Below are positions 1 through 6,518 of a DNA stretch of 19,476 nucleotides, one piece after another. A program made the position numbers and the translations under genes. The stretch comes from Chloroflexota bacterium (GTDB lineage Bacteria > Chloroflexota > Dormibacteria > Dormibacterales > Dormibacteraceae), in NCBI GenBank assembly GCA_005880525.1, contig VBFW01000228.1, positions 1 through 19,476 of the forward strand, given 5' to 3'. Under the pieces are notes generated by a model. That model ran no database searches. It saw only the letters and a program-made list of their open reading frames with translations, and was not told where the DNA came from. How positions within the stretch are numbered: position 1 is the stretch's first letter; the number at the start of each line of letters is the position of its first letter.

Positions 1-518
1 GTCAGCTGCGGCTTCTTCTCGTCGCCGCGCCAGTAGGCGCCCGCAACCCGCAGCAGCTTGAATGCCTTGATGTCGCGCGTGGTCGCCACGTGCGGACCGC
101 GGCACAGGTCGAGGAAGTCGCCCGTGTGGTAGACGCTGACGTCGTCGCCTTCGACCTTGTCGGCGATCAGCTCCAGCTTGTAGTCCTGGCCCCGCTTCGC
201 AAACTCGGCATTCGCCTCGGCGCGGGTCAGCGTCTCCTGCACGAAGGGACGTCCTTCCTGCGCGATGCGGCGCATGCGTGACTCGATCGCGGGAAGGTCC
301 GCCTCTGCCAGAGGCTTCGAGAATGCGAAGTCGTAGTAGAAACCGTCTTCGACGGGTGGCCCGATGCCGTACTTCGCGTCGGGGTACAGCTCGATGACGG
401 CGGCCGCGAGGAGATGCGCGGTCGAGTGCCGCAGGACGTGCAGCGGGTCCTGGCTCGACTGGCCGCTGGCGGCACCAGGTTGGGACTTACTGAATTCGTG
501 TTCCTCGTACTCGCCCAT
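1..518 (-). CDS. thrS: Threonine--tRNA ligase, N-terminal part (3' end cut by window edge)
   Basis: Charges tRNA-Thr with threonine in the cytoplasm; the part seen is the N-terminal editing half. The minus frame gives about 172 residues. They include the HSTAH motif (H31, H35) of the N2 editing domain, then YGIGPPVEDGFYYDF, the DLCRGPH editing-site motif, and FKLLRVAGAYWRGD just before the window edge. The HxxxH motif sits at residue 31 rather than near 73 as in E. coli ThrRS, so the N-terminal TGS domain is absent. This is known in some lineages. The start is ATG at 518; a TTG directly before it (521-519) is also possible. No Shine-Dalgarno is visible, but a TATACT box lies 10 nt before the ATG, which suggests a leaderless or near-leaderless transcript. 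dedA starts divergently 25 bp away. The product is very clear; the catalytic and anticodon-binding domains lie outside the window. Confidence 0.96.
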   Translation of the reverse strand, partial: MGEYEEHEFSKSQPGAASGQSSQDPLHVLRHSTAHLLAAAVIELYPDAKYGIGPPVEDGFYYDFAFSKPLAEADLPAIESRMRRIAQEGRPFVQETLTRAEANAEFAKRGQDYKLELIADKVEGDDVSVYHTGDFLDLCRGPHVATTRDIKAFKLLRVAGAYWRGDEKKPQL

Positions 519-528
519 CAAGGAACGC

Positions 529-536
529 AGTATATG
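529..536. promoter_or_regulatory. Overlapping divergent -10 boxes for thrS and dedA
   Basis: The 8 bp AGTATATG lies in the 25 bp between the divergent thrS and dedA starts. On the minus strand it reads TATACT (534-529), 10 nt before the thrS ATG or 7 nt before an in-frame TTG at 521. On the plus strand it reads TATATG (531-536), 7 nt before the dedA GTG. Both spacings fit leaderless transcripts. No convincing -35 box is seen on either side. The call rests on position and composition only. Confidence 0.5.
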
Positions 537-543
537 AACCGCT

Positions 544-1131
544 GTGGACACGACCGCGATCGTCGACGCGCTCGGCTACCCCTCCGCGGGCCTTGGAATC
601 CTGATCGAAAGCGCGGGCGTGCCATTCCCCGGCGAGCTGCTGTTGCTCGGGGCCGGCGCCTGGGCGGCCGCGCGGCACCACAGCATCGTCCTGGTCATCC
701 TCTTCGGTTTCATCGGCGCGACCGCCGGCGCGGACGTCGGCTACTTCCTCGGTTATCGGGGCGGCCGGCCGTTCATGGAACGGTTCGGCGCGCTGTTCCG
801 CGTGCGGCCGGAGCACATCGCGCGCGCCGAATTGTTCTTCGCACGGCACGGTGACAAGGCGGTCCTCGCGGCCCGCTTCGTGGTCGGGCTGCGCACCTGG
901 GGATCGATGCTCGCGGGCATGGCACACATGCCCTTCTGGCGCTTCCAGGTCTTCAGCGCGATCGGCGGGCTCGCATGGGCGATCCTGATCGGTGCAGCCG
1001 GCTACCTGCTGGGCAGCAACCTCGACCTGATCGAGACGGTCATCCGTGGCGTCGGCATCGGCGGGCTGGCGATCGTCGTCATCATCATCGTCATTGCGGT
1101 GCTCGCGCAGCGTCGCGCGTCCAGGCCATAG
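544..1131 (+). CDS. DedA family membrane protein (VTT/SNARE-associated domain)
   Basis: A 195-residue integral membrane protein of the DedA superfamily. Characterised members act in undecaprenyl-phosphate or phospholipid flipping and in membrane homeostasis; the substrate here cannot be told from sequence. Family hallmarks are the ESAGVPFPGE segment (residues 22-31), the GADVGYFLGYRGG re-entrant region (62-74), and FFARHGDKAVLAARFVVGLRTW (98-119), which contains the conserved R-x3-G-x-R pattern. Three or four long hydrophobic segments and a hydrophobic C-terminal helix ending in a basic tail agree with this. The start is GTG at 544, because an in-frame TGA lies just upstream at 535-537. No Shine-Dalgarno is visible, and a TATATG box ends 7 nt before the GTG. 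It is one of only two plus-strand genes here. Its last 41 nt overlap the end of the convergent MFS gene. Confidence 0.9.
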   Translation: MDTTAIVDALGYPSAGLGILIESAGVPFPGELLLLGAGAWAAARHHSIVLVILFGFIGATAGADVGYFLGYRGGRPFMERFGALFRVRPEHIARAELFFARHGDKAVLAARFVVGLRTWGSMLAGMAHMPFWRFQVFSAIGGLAWAILIGAAGYLLGSNLDLIETVIRGVGIGGLAIVVIIIVIAVLAQRRASRP

Positions 1132-2404
1132 CCACCAGCACCCCACCTCCGATGAGCAGGACGCCGAGCCCGCCGAGGACATGGGCGGTACCGATCGTGT
1201 CGGCGAGCCCGGCCGCCACGAGCACGGGCACCGCGGTCACGCCGTTGATGACCATGTAGAGCAGCGCGAAGATCCGGCCGCGGATCTCGTCGCTAGTGGT
1301 CTCCATCAGGTAGGTGACGGCCGGGATCATGATCGCGCCGAACTCCAGGCCCAGCGCGAGGCTGAAGACCGCGCCGGTCAGGCGCGCGTGCGCGTGGAGG
1401 TCCGGCAGCTGCGCCATCGCCTGCGGCACCGCGGCGAGGCCGAGCAAGGTGATGCCGTTGGCGATCATCGACGTCGCCAGCAGCCGCGCACGGTCGAGGT
1501 TGCGCAGGAACTGGCCGAGGACGATCGCGCTGACGATGGCGCCGGAAGTTGCCGGCACGAGAATCACGTAGGTGTCCTGCGCTGCGATGCCGATGACCTG
1601 GCTCACGAAGGCCGGCGCCAGGGTGAACAGCATGAAAAGGACGAGAACCGCGATGCTCACCTGCAGGAACGCAAGCATCAGGCCGCGCGATGCGCGGATC
1701 ACGTCGATGCCTTCCTTGATGTCGTTGAACATTTGCCGGAACCGGCTGACTCCCTCGGCGACCGGCTCCTCGATGGTCCGCTCCACCTTTGGGATGTCAG
1801 AGGCGAATATCAGCGCGCCGGCGACCGCGAGCAACGCGGCGCCAAACCAGTACGGCGCATACAGGTCGATCCTGGAGAGGATCGGCGCCAGCGCGCCGCC
1901 GACGACCAGCGTCAGCACCATCGTCAGCAGCGCCATGGAGTTGGCGGTGATGAGGGCTGATCGCGGCAGGATGGTCGGGATCACCGCGGCTTCGGCCGGC
2001 CCGAAGAGCTGGCCCACCGACGAGAACACGAGCGTGATCAACAGCAGGTGCGCGAAGTCGTTGCCGAGGCCAGGCACGAATGAAAGGACTGGGATCAGTG
2101 CGATCGCCGCGGCGCGGCCGAAGTTGCTCCACATCATGATCTGCTTGCGATTGAAGCGATCCGCGATCACGCCCGCCGGCGGTGAGAACAGAACCGCCGG
2201 CACCGTGTAGGCCAGAAGCGTGATGGCGACCGGAGTGCTGCCGCCCGAAACCTTGTACGCGAGGATGATCAGCGAGAACAGCAGGAACTTGTCAGCGAGC
2301 TGCGCCGCCAGCTGCGCGAACCAGATGTTCCTGAACGCCGTGAACTGCAGGACGGTGCGAAAGCCACCGGGGCCTTCGACCGGGAACTTGATTGGCGCTT
2401 CCAC
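1091..2404 (-). CDS. MFS transporter (MFS_3 / transmembrane effector type)
   Basis: A predicted 437-residue major facilitator superfamily permease of the inner membrane, most like the drug or siderophore exporter branch (MFS_3, EntS-like). The substrate is unknown. About 12 hydrophobic segments are visible. The loop between TM2 and TM3 carries the MFS signature A as GVIADRFNRKQIM, and a matching loop in the second half reads TTSDEIRGRIFAL. The GTG at 2404 is chosen as start: it falls 13 nt after the ksgA stop and gives a short cytoplasmic N-terminus before FRNIWFAQLAAQLADK. A longer in-frame reading back to 2572 would overlap ksgA and is low-complexity Arg/Ala sequence, so it was rejected. 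It is the last gene of the rsmI-metG-tatD-ksgA run. Its end overlaps dedA tail-to-tail. Confidence 0.86.
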   Translation of the reverse strand: MEAPIKFPVEGPGGFRTVLQFTAFRNIWFAQLAAQLADKFLLFSLIILAYKVSGGSTPVAITLLAYTVPAVLFSPPAGVIADRFNRKQIMMWSNFGRAAAIALIPVLSFVPGLGNDFAHLLLITLVFSSVGQLFGPAEAAVIPTILPRSALITANSMALLTMVLTLVVGGALAPILSRIDLYAPYWFGAALLAVAGALIFASDIPKVERTIEEPVAEGVSRFRQMFNDIKEGIDVIRASRGLMLAFLQVSIAVLVLFMLFTLAPAFVSQVIGIAAQDTYVILVPATSGAIVSAIVLGQFLRNLDRARLLATSMIANGITLLGLAAVPQAMAQLPDLHAHARLTGAVFSLALGLEFGAIMIPAVTYLMETTSDEIRGRIFALLYMVINGVTAVPVLVAAGLADTIGTAHVLGGLGVLLIGGGVLVAMAWTRDAARAPQ

Positions 2405-2417
2405 GGCGTGAGCAACT

Positions 2418-3260
2418 CTAGCGGCCGGTGGCCGCGAAGCTACCGAAGATAGCCTCCCATTCCGTAAGGCTGAGCGTCTGCGGGCGGCGCTGCGGATCGA
2501 TGCCCGCATCGCGAAGGCGCGCGGCGGCCTCTGTGCTGCCGATGCCACTGATGCGTCCCAACGCTCCGCCAAGCTGCTTCCGGCGGAACTGGAACACGGC
2601 TTCGACGAATCGGAAGAACGCGCTTAGGTCGCTGACGTTCACCGCGGGCCGATCGCGCACGTCGAGCAGGACGAGCGCGGAGTCGACCTTCGGAGGAGGA
2701 GTGAACGCCGATGCGGGAATTGTCATCGCGATACGCGCACTGGCAAAAACCTGGACCGCCACCGTCGACAGGCTCGCTCCGGTGCTCGCGGTCCAGCGCT
2801 CGGCGACCTCTTTCTGCACCACGAGCGACAGCCGCCGCGGACGCGGCTCGGGCTGCAGCAACTTCTCGATCAGGGCCCCAGTGAGGCTGTAAGGGATGTT
2901 GCCCGCGACCACCTCACCGCCTTGCGGGAATGCGGCGTGGATATCGAATCGCAGAATGTCCGCCTGCACGATCTCGACGTTGCCGTGCTCGGCGACGACT
3001 TCGCGCAGCGCAGGGATGAGGCGACGATCGAGCTCCACGGCGACCAGGCGCCTGCACCTCCGCGCCATAGCTACAGTGAGCGTGCCCGGGCCGGCGCCAA
3101 CCTCGAGCACCTCGTCGTCTCGTGAGATGTCCGCGGCATCGGCCACGGCATCGCGAATGGTGCGGTCCGTGAGGAAGTTCTGTCCCAGCGAATGCTTCGC
3201 GTCGACACGATGGCGCCGCAGCAGGTCGAAGAGCTGATCGGGGTCGGCGGGATCGATCAC
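2418..3260 (-). CDS. rsmA: 16S rRNA (adenine1518/1519-N6)-dimethyltransferase
   Basis: RsmA/KsgA dimethylates two adjacent adenines in the 3'-terminal helix 45 of 16S rRNA late in small-subunit assembly, using SAM. The 280-residue length is normal for the family. Motifs are HSLGQNFL (residues 23-30), the SAM-binding motif I EVGAGPGTLT (53-62), the acidic end of strand beta2 at VAVELD (73-78), QADIL (99-103), and the catalytic NIPY (121-124). Late features include AFTPPPKVDSALVLL and VFQFRRKQLGGAL, which are typical of the C-terminal helical domain. The start is GTG at 3260, forming a GTGA overlap with the tatD stop. The order metG-tatD-ksgA is a widely conserved RNA-maturation cluster; here the usual rnmV (5S maturase) between tatD and ksgA is absent. 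Confidence 0.97.
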   Translation of the reverse strand: MIDPADPDQLFDLLRRHRVDAKHSLGQNFLTDRTIRDAVADAADISRDDEVLEVGAGPGTLTVAMARRCRRLVAVELDRRLIPALREVVAEHGNVEIVQADILRFDIHAAFPQGGEVVAGNIPYSLTGALIEKLLQPEPRPRRLSLVVQKEVAERWTASTGASLSTVAVQVFASARIAMTIPASAFTPPPKVDSALVLLDVRDRPAVNVSDLSAFFRFVEAVFQFRRKQLGGALGRISGIGSTEAAARLRDAGIDPQRRPQTLSLTEWEAIFGSFAATGR

Positions 3261-4006
3261 TTCATGCGCGTGAAAAGCGCCAGCGCGTTCCTTGTCTCGA
3301 GCTCGCCCAGCTCTTCGAGGCTCATGCCCCGGAGCTCGGCGACCGCCTCGGCGGTGTCGAGCAGGTAGGCCGGGCGGTTCGGCACGCCCATGCGCTTGTG
3401 GGCGTTGCCGTAGGGCGAGTCGGTCTCGAGGAGAAGGCGGTCCGGCGGGCAGGCCTTCACAACGTCGCGGAGCTCACCCCGACTCGGCCGCGTGATCAGC
3501 CCCGCGAAGGAGAGGTAGAACCCGAGCTCGAGAAAGGCCTCGGCGTCCCTCCATCCGAGGGCGAAGTAGTGCATGACGCCACGAAGCCCGGGATGCTCGC
3601 CGATGAGCTTTGCGACTTCTTTCGCGGCGCCGCGGTTGTGGATGGAAACCGGCAGGTCGACCTCGACCGCAAGCGCGAACAGCGAGCCAAGGCGCGAAAC
3701 CTGAACGGTCCGTTCCACCGAGCCGTGCTCGAAGTCCACGCCCACCTCGCCGATCGCGACCACGCGTTCGCCGGCGGCAAGAGCACGTATTTCCTCCAGG
3801 TCCGGCTCGGGCTCCTCGGTGGGGTAATGGCCGAGCCCCGCCCAGACGGCCGGAAACGAGGTCGCCATCTCCAGGGCGCGCCGGTTGTGCTCGGCGTTGA
3901 CGCCCATCGCGATCATCCGCGTCACCCCGGCCTGGCCCGCCAGCGCCACGACCTCCGCGGTGTCGCCAAGTTCCTCCAGGTGGAGGTGCGTGTCTACGAA
4001 TCCGAT
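3257..4006 (-). CDS. TatD family metal-dependent hydrolase (DNase); start codon uncertain
   Basis: A TatD-type TIM-barrel metallohydrolase; characterised members are 3'-5' exonucleases or deoxyribonucleases. Metal-site motifs are all present: VDTHLHLEE (HxH near the N-terminus), AIGEVGVDF (Glu), PVSIHNRGA (His), GVMHYFALG (His) and LLLETDSPYG (Asp). The length is about 249 residues, normal for the family. The start is awkward. The first beta strand and HxH begin only a few codons after the end of metG. The only ATG, GTG or TTG upstream in frame is a GTG at 4087, which would overlap metG by 94 nt and add 27 atypical residues. The next conventional start downstream would remove the HxH. I place the start at ATC 4006-4004, 5 nt after a GAGGTG Shine-Dalgarno-like sequence and overlapping metG by 13 nt; this is inference. 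The stop overlaps ksgA as GTGA. Confidence 0.88.
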   Translation of the reverse strand: MGFVDTHLHLEELGDTAEVVALAGQAGVTRMIAMGVNAEHNRRALEMATSFPAVWAGLGHYPTEEPEPDLEEIRALAAGERVVAIGEVGVDFEHGSVERTVQVSRLGSLFALAVEVDLPVSIHNRGAAKEVAKLIGEHPGLRGVMHYFALGWRDAEAFLELGFYLSFAGLITRPSRGELRDVVKACPPDRLLLETDSPYGNAHKRMGVPNRPAYLLDTAEAVAELRGMSLEELGELETRNALALFTRMK

Positions 4007-5763
4007 TCGACCACCTCGTCGAGGCGCTTGAAGAGCGCCTGGGGTTCGGGGAGCTTGCGGCCAGGCTCGAGCTCCGACGGCCGCCACCGATCGAGCGGCT
4101 CGCCGTAGTCACCTGTGATCACCATGTGCGCAGTGCCGTCCTCCGAGTGTTCGCGCACGTCGGGCTGCGGCGCGATCACGTCGTCGTAGCCGAGCAATGT
4201 GTGCAGCTTCTGCGACGAGAACGGCAGGAAGGGCGTGAGGATCGTCTTCAGGTTGTCGACGCAGCGCAACGCGACGTAGAGGACGGTTCCCGCGCGCTCG
4301 CGGTCCTTCTTGATGGAATGCCAGGGTTGCTCGGTGCCGAGGTAAACGTTCACCCTGGCGGCCATGGCCATGGCGAGCTTCAGCGCGTTCTGGAACCGCG
4401 CCTGCTCGAGCTGCTCCGCCACCTCGGTCAGGGCCGCCTCACTTTCTTCGATGAGAGCCCTGTCCGTGTCGGTCAGCGTCTGCGGCTTCGGCACGGCGCC
4501 GAAGTTGCGGTGCGCGTTGACCAGTGTGCGGTGCACCAGGTTGCCCCACGTGGCGACCAGCTCGTCGTTGTTGCGGCGCACGAACTCGTCATACGTGAAG
4601 TCCGTGTCCTGGTTCTCCGGCCCGGCGATCATCAGGTAGTAGCGGAGAGCGTCCGCGTCGTACCTGTCGAGGAAATCGCCGACAAAGACCAGCTGCCCAC
4701 CTCGGCTGGTAGACAGCTTCTTGCCGCTCATGTTCAGGTACTCGGAGGCGACGATGTCGTCGGGCAGCTCGAGCCCGCCCGCGCCCATCAGGATCGCCGG
4801 CCACAGCACCGTGTGGAACGTGATGTTGTCCTTCCCCATCACGTAGTAGTGCCATGACTCGGGGTTCTCCCACCAGTCCTTCCACGCATCAGGCTCGCCG
4901 CGCTGCGCAGCCCACTCGATCGACGCGGACAGGTAACCGATCACCGCGTCGAACCAGACGTAGATCTTCTTGTGTGGGTTGTCCTCCCAGCCCGGGAGCG
5001 GAACCGGCACGCCCCAGTCGAGGTCGCGCGTGATCGCCCGCTGTTTGAGGTTGCGCACGAACTCCAGCGAGTACTTGCGGACGTTGGGCCGCCAGTTCTG
5101 GTGGTGCTCGATCCACTCGGCGAGCTGGGTGCCGAACGCGGGCAGGTCGAAGAAGAAATGCTCTGTCTCACGAAACTCGACCGGCGCATCACTGCCGCGC
5201 TGGTGCGGATTGATGAGGTCGGTCGGGTCGAGCTGGTTGCCGCAGTTGTCGCACTGGTCGCCGCGCGCATCCGGGAATCCGCAAATCGGACACTTGCCTT
5301 CGATGTATCGATCGGGAAGCGTGCGTCCGGACTTCGGATCGAACGCCCCCATCTGCGTCTTCTTCACCAGGTAGCCCTTCTCATAGAGCTTCAGGAAGAG
5401 TCCTTGCGTGACGCGGTAGTGGTTGCGCGTGGTGGTGCGCGTGAAGATGTCGTAGGTCATGCCGAGACGGCGGAGGTCCTCGACGATGATCGCGCTGTTT
5501 TGATCTACGAACGCCTGCGGCGCGATGCCCTTCCTGTCGGCCTCGTACGTGATAGGCGTGCCGTGCTCGTCTGTGCCGCTAGCCATCAGCACGCGTGAGC
5601 CGCGCAGTCGCTCGAACCGAGCCAGCACGTCAGCCGGCACGGCAAAGCCGGCCACGTGGCCGATGTGACGAGGTCCATTCGCATACGGCCACGCCGGCGC
5701 GACGAGGACGGAGCGGGTGTCAGCCTTTGGTTTTGCCACCGATGACGAGGGTAATTTCACCAC
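3994..5763 (-). CDS. metG: Methionine--tRNA ligase
   Basis: Class I aminoacyl-tRNA synthetase that charges initiator and elongator tRNA-Met. At 589 residues it has the ATP-binding HIGH motif as PRHIGH (31-36), a zinc knuckle with CPIC and CDNC pairs (about residues 158-174), the KMSKS-equivalent KKLSTS in the NMSGKKLSTSRGG segment, and WFDAVIGYLSASIEW. A helical anticodon-binding domain containing LVHRTLVNAHR follows. The C-terminal EMAP-like tRNA-binding domain is missing, as in many MetRS. The furthest start is GTG 5763, overlapping rsmI by 44 nt. A GTG at 5739 would begin the protein MAKPKADTRSVL, overlap rsmI by 20 nt, and may be the real start. No clear ribosome-binding site decides between them. 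It lies between rsmI and tatD in a conserved cluster. Confidence 0.96.
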   Translation of the reverse strand: MVKLPSSSVAKPKADTRSVLVAPAWPYANGPRHIGHVAGFAVPADVLARFERLRGSRVLMASGTDEHGTPITYEADRKGIAPQAFVDQNSAIIVEDLRRLGMTYDIFTRTTTRNHYRVTQGLFLKLYEKGYLVKKTQMGAFDPKSGRTLPDRYIEGKCPICGFPDARGDQCDNCGNQLDPTDLINPHQRGSDAPVEFRETEHFFFDLPAFGTQLAEWIEHHQNWRPNVRKYSLEFVRNLKQRAITRDLDWGVPVPLPGWEDNPHKKIYVWFDAVIGYLSASIEWAAQRGEPDAWKDWWENPESWHYYVMGKDNITFHTVLWPAILMGAGGLELPDDIVASEYLNMSGKKLSTSRGGQLVFVGDFLDRYDADALRYYLMIAGPENQDTDFTYDEFVRRNNDELVATWGNLVHRTLVNAHRNFGAVPKPQTLTDTDRALIEESEAALTEVAEQLEQARFQNALKLAMAMAARVNVYLGTEQPWHSIKKDRERAGTVLYVALRCVDNLKTILTPFLPFSSQKLHTLLGYDDVIAPQPDVREHSEDGTAHMVITGDYGEPLDRWRPSELEPGRKLPEPQALFKRLDEVVESDS

Positions 5764-6391
5764 GCACGTTGTCGCCGAGCGCGGACGCCACCTCCGCGGC
5801 AGTGCCGCGCAGCACCTGCTCGTGCACCTTCGTCAGCTCGCGGGCGAGCGCCAGCGGCCGGTCCGGCAGCACCTCATCGACCACCGCTAGAGACCTCTTG
5901 ATGCGATATGGGGACTCGAAAGCCACCGTGGGCTTCGGGTCGTCGGCCAGGGTGGCGAGCAGCCTGCGCATCTCACCCGGCTTGCGCGGCAGGTAGCCGA
6001 TGAAGGTGAACCCCGGACCACCGAGTCCCGCAACGGACAGCGCCGCGGCGATGGCGCTCGGTCCGGGTATCGGGACCACCTTGTGGCCCGCCGCCCACGC
6101 TGCACCGACCAGCGCATCGCCCGGATCCGAAAGCGTCGGCGTCCCCGCGTCGCTCACCAGCGCCACGTCGCCGGCGTCGAGGGCCGACAAGACGCGCGGC
6201 AGGCCGCGGCGCTCCACCGGCGCGCGGTAGCTGATGAGCGGCTTGCGGATGCCGTGGCGGGCGAGCAACCGGGCCGTCACGCGCGTGTCCTCCGCCGCGA
6301 TCGCACCAACCTCGCCCAGCACGCGCAGGGCGCGGGCGCTGACGTCCTCGAGATTCCCGATGGGCGTGGCCACGACGTAGAGCGTGCTCAC
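5720..6391 (-). CDS. rsmI: 16S rRNA (cytidine1402-2'-O)-methyltransferase
   Basis: RsmI methylates the ribose 2'-O of C1402 at the 16S rRNA decoding centre, using SAM. It belongs to the tetrapyrrole-methylase fold, as seen from ATPIGNLEDVS near the N-terminus, AAEDTRVTARLL, the SDAGTPTLSDPG loop, IPGPSAIAAALS, FESPYRI and ARELTKVHEQ. With the GTG start at 6391 it has 223 residues and begins MSTLYVVATPIGNLED, exactly where family members begin. It ends soon after the core and lacks the roughly 50-residue C-terminal extension of E. coli RsmI, as is common in other phyla. In-frame upstream ATGs exist at 6433 and further back, but they would translate a perfect hairpin and add low-complexity Arg/Ala sequence, so they were rejected. 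It is the first gene of the metG-tatD-ksgA run. Confidence 0.94.
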   Translation of the reverse strand: MSTLYVVATPIGNLEDVSARALRVLGEVGAIAAEDTRVTARLLARHGIRKPLISYRAPVERRGLPRVLSALDAGDVALVSDAGTPTLSDPGDALVGAAWAAGHKVVPIPGPSAIAAALSVAGLGGPGFTFIGYLPRKPGEMRRLLATLADDPKPTVAFESPYRIKRSLAVVDEVLPDRPLALARELTKVHEQVLRGTAAEVASALGDNVRGEITLVIGGKTKG

Positions 6392-6411
6392 CGTTTCTAG
6401 CGTCGCAGGGT

Positions 6412-6432
6412 TGGCTCGGCTTCGCCGAGCCA
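6412..6432 (-). repeat. Perfect 9-bp hairpin with GAA loop upstream of rsmI
   Basis: The arms TGGCTCGGC (6412-6420) and GCCGAGCCA (6424-6432) are perfectly complementary around a 3-nt loop. On the rsmI sense strand the apex is GCGAAGC, known as an exceptionally stable mini-hairpin. It ends about 20 nt before the rsmI GTG. There is no U-tract on either strand, so it does not look like a standard intrinsic terminator. It may be a leader structure or a dispersed palindrome. Confidence 0.7.
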
Positions 6433-6485
6433 TGGCTCCGCGCGGCATCGGTAGCCCACGCGTGGCCAGGCGCCGGGGGGTTCCC

Positions 6486-6511
6486 CACAAGGGGGGCCCG
6501 CCCCCCTTGTG
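6486..6511 (-). terminator. Perfect 11-bp GC-rich hairpin 7 nt after the dinG stop (possible terminator)
   Basis: The arms CACAAGGGGGG (6486-6496) and CCCCCCTTGTG (6501-6511) pair perfectly around a 4-nt loop. On the minus strand it begins 7 nt after the dinG TGA, where a terminator would lie. No T-run follows; GGGAACCCCCC does, so termination would be non-canonical. A neighbouring G6 tract (6475-6480) could compete for the C6 arm, allowing alternative folds. Structure certain, role uncertain. Confidence 0.55.
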
Positions 6512-6518
6512 AAAGTGC

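Noticed and set aside
1046..1960. A 304-residue plus-strand frame opposite the MFS transporter
   Set aside because: Its composition (His, Arg, Asp, Gln, Glu-rich) and lack of motifs mark it as an antisense shadow of the hydrophobic permease.
2405..2572. N-terminal extension of the MFS transporter into ksgA
   Set aside because: It is low-complexity Arg/Ala/Ser sequence overlapping the ksgA coding end. GTG 2404 fits the membrane topology and the operon spacing.
4007..4087. GTG 4087 as the tatD start
   Set aside because: It would overlap metG by 94 nt, add 27 atypical residues, and has no ribosome-binding site. It is kept only as an alternative.
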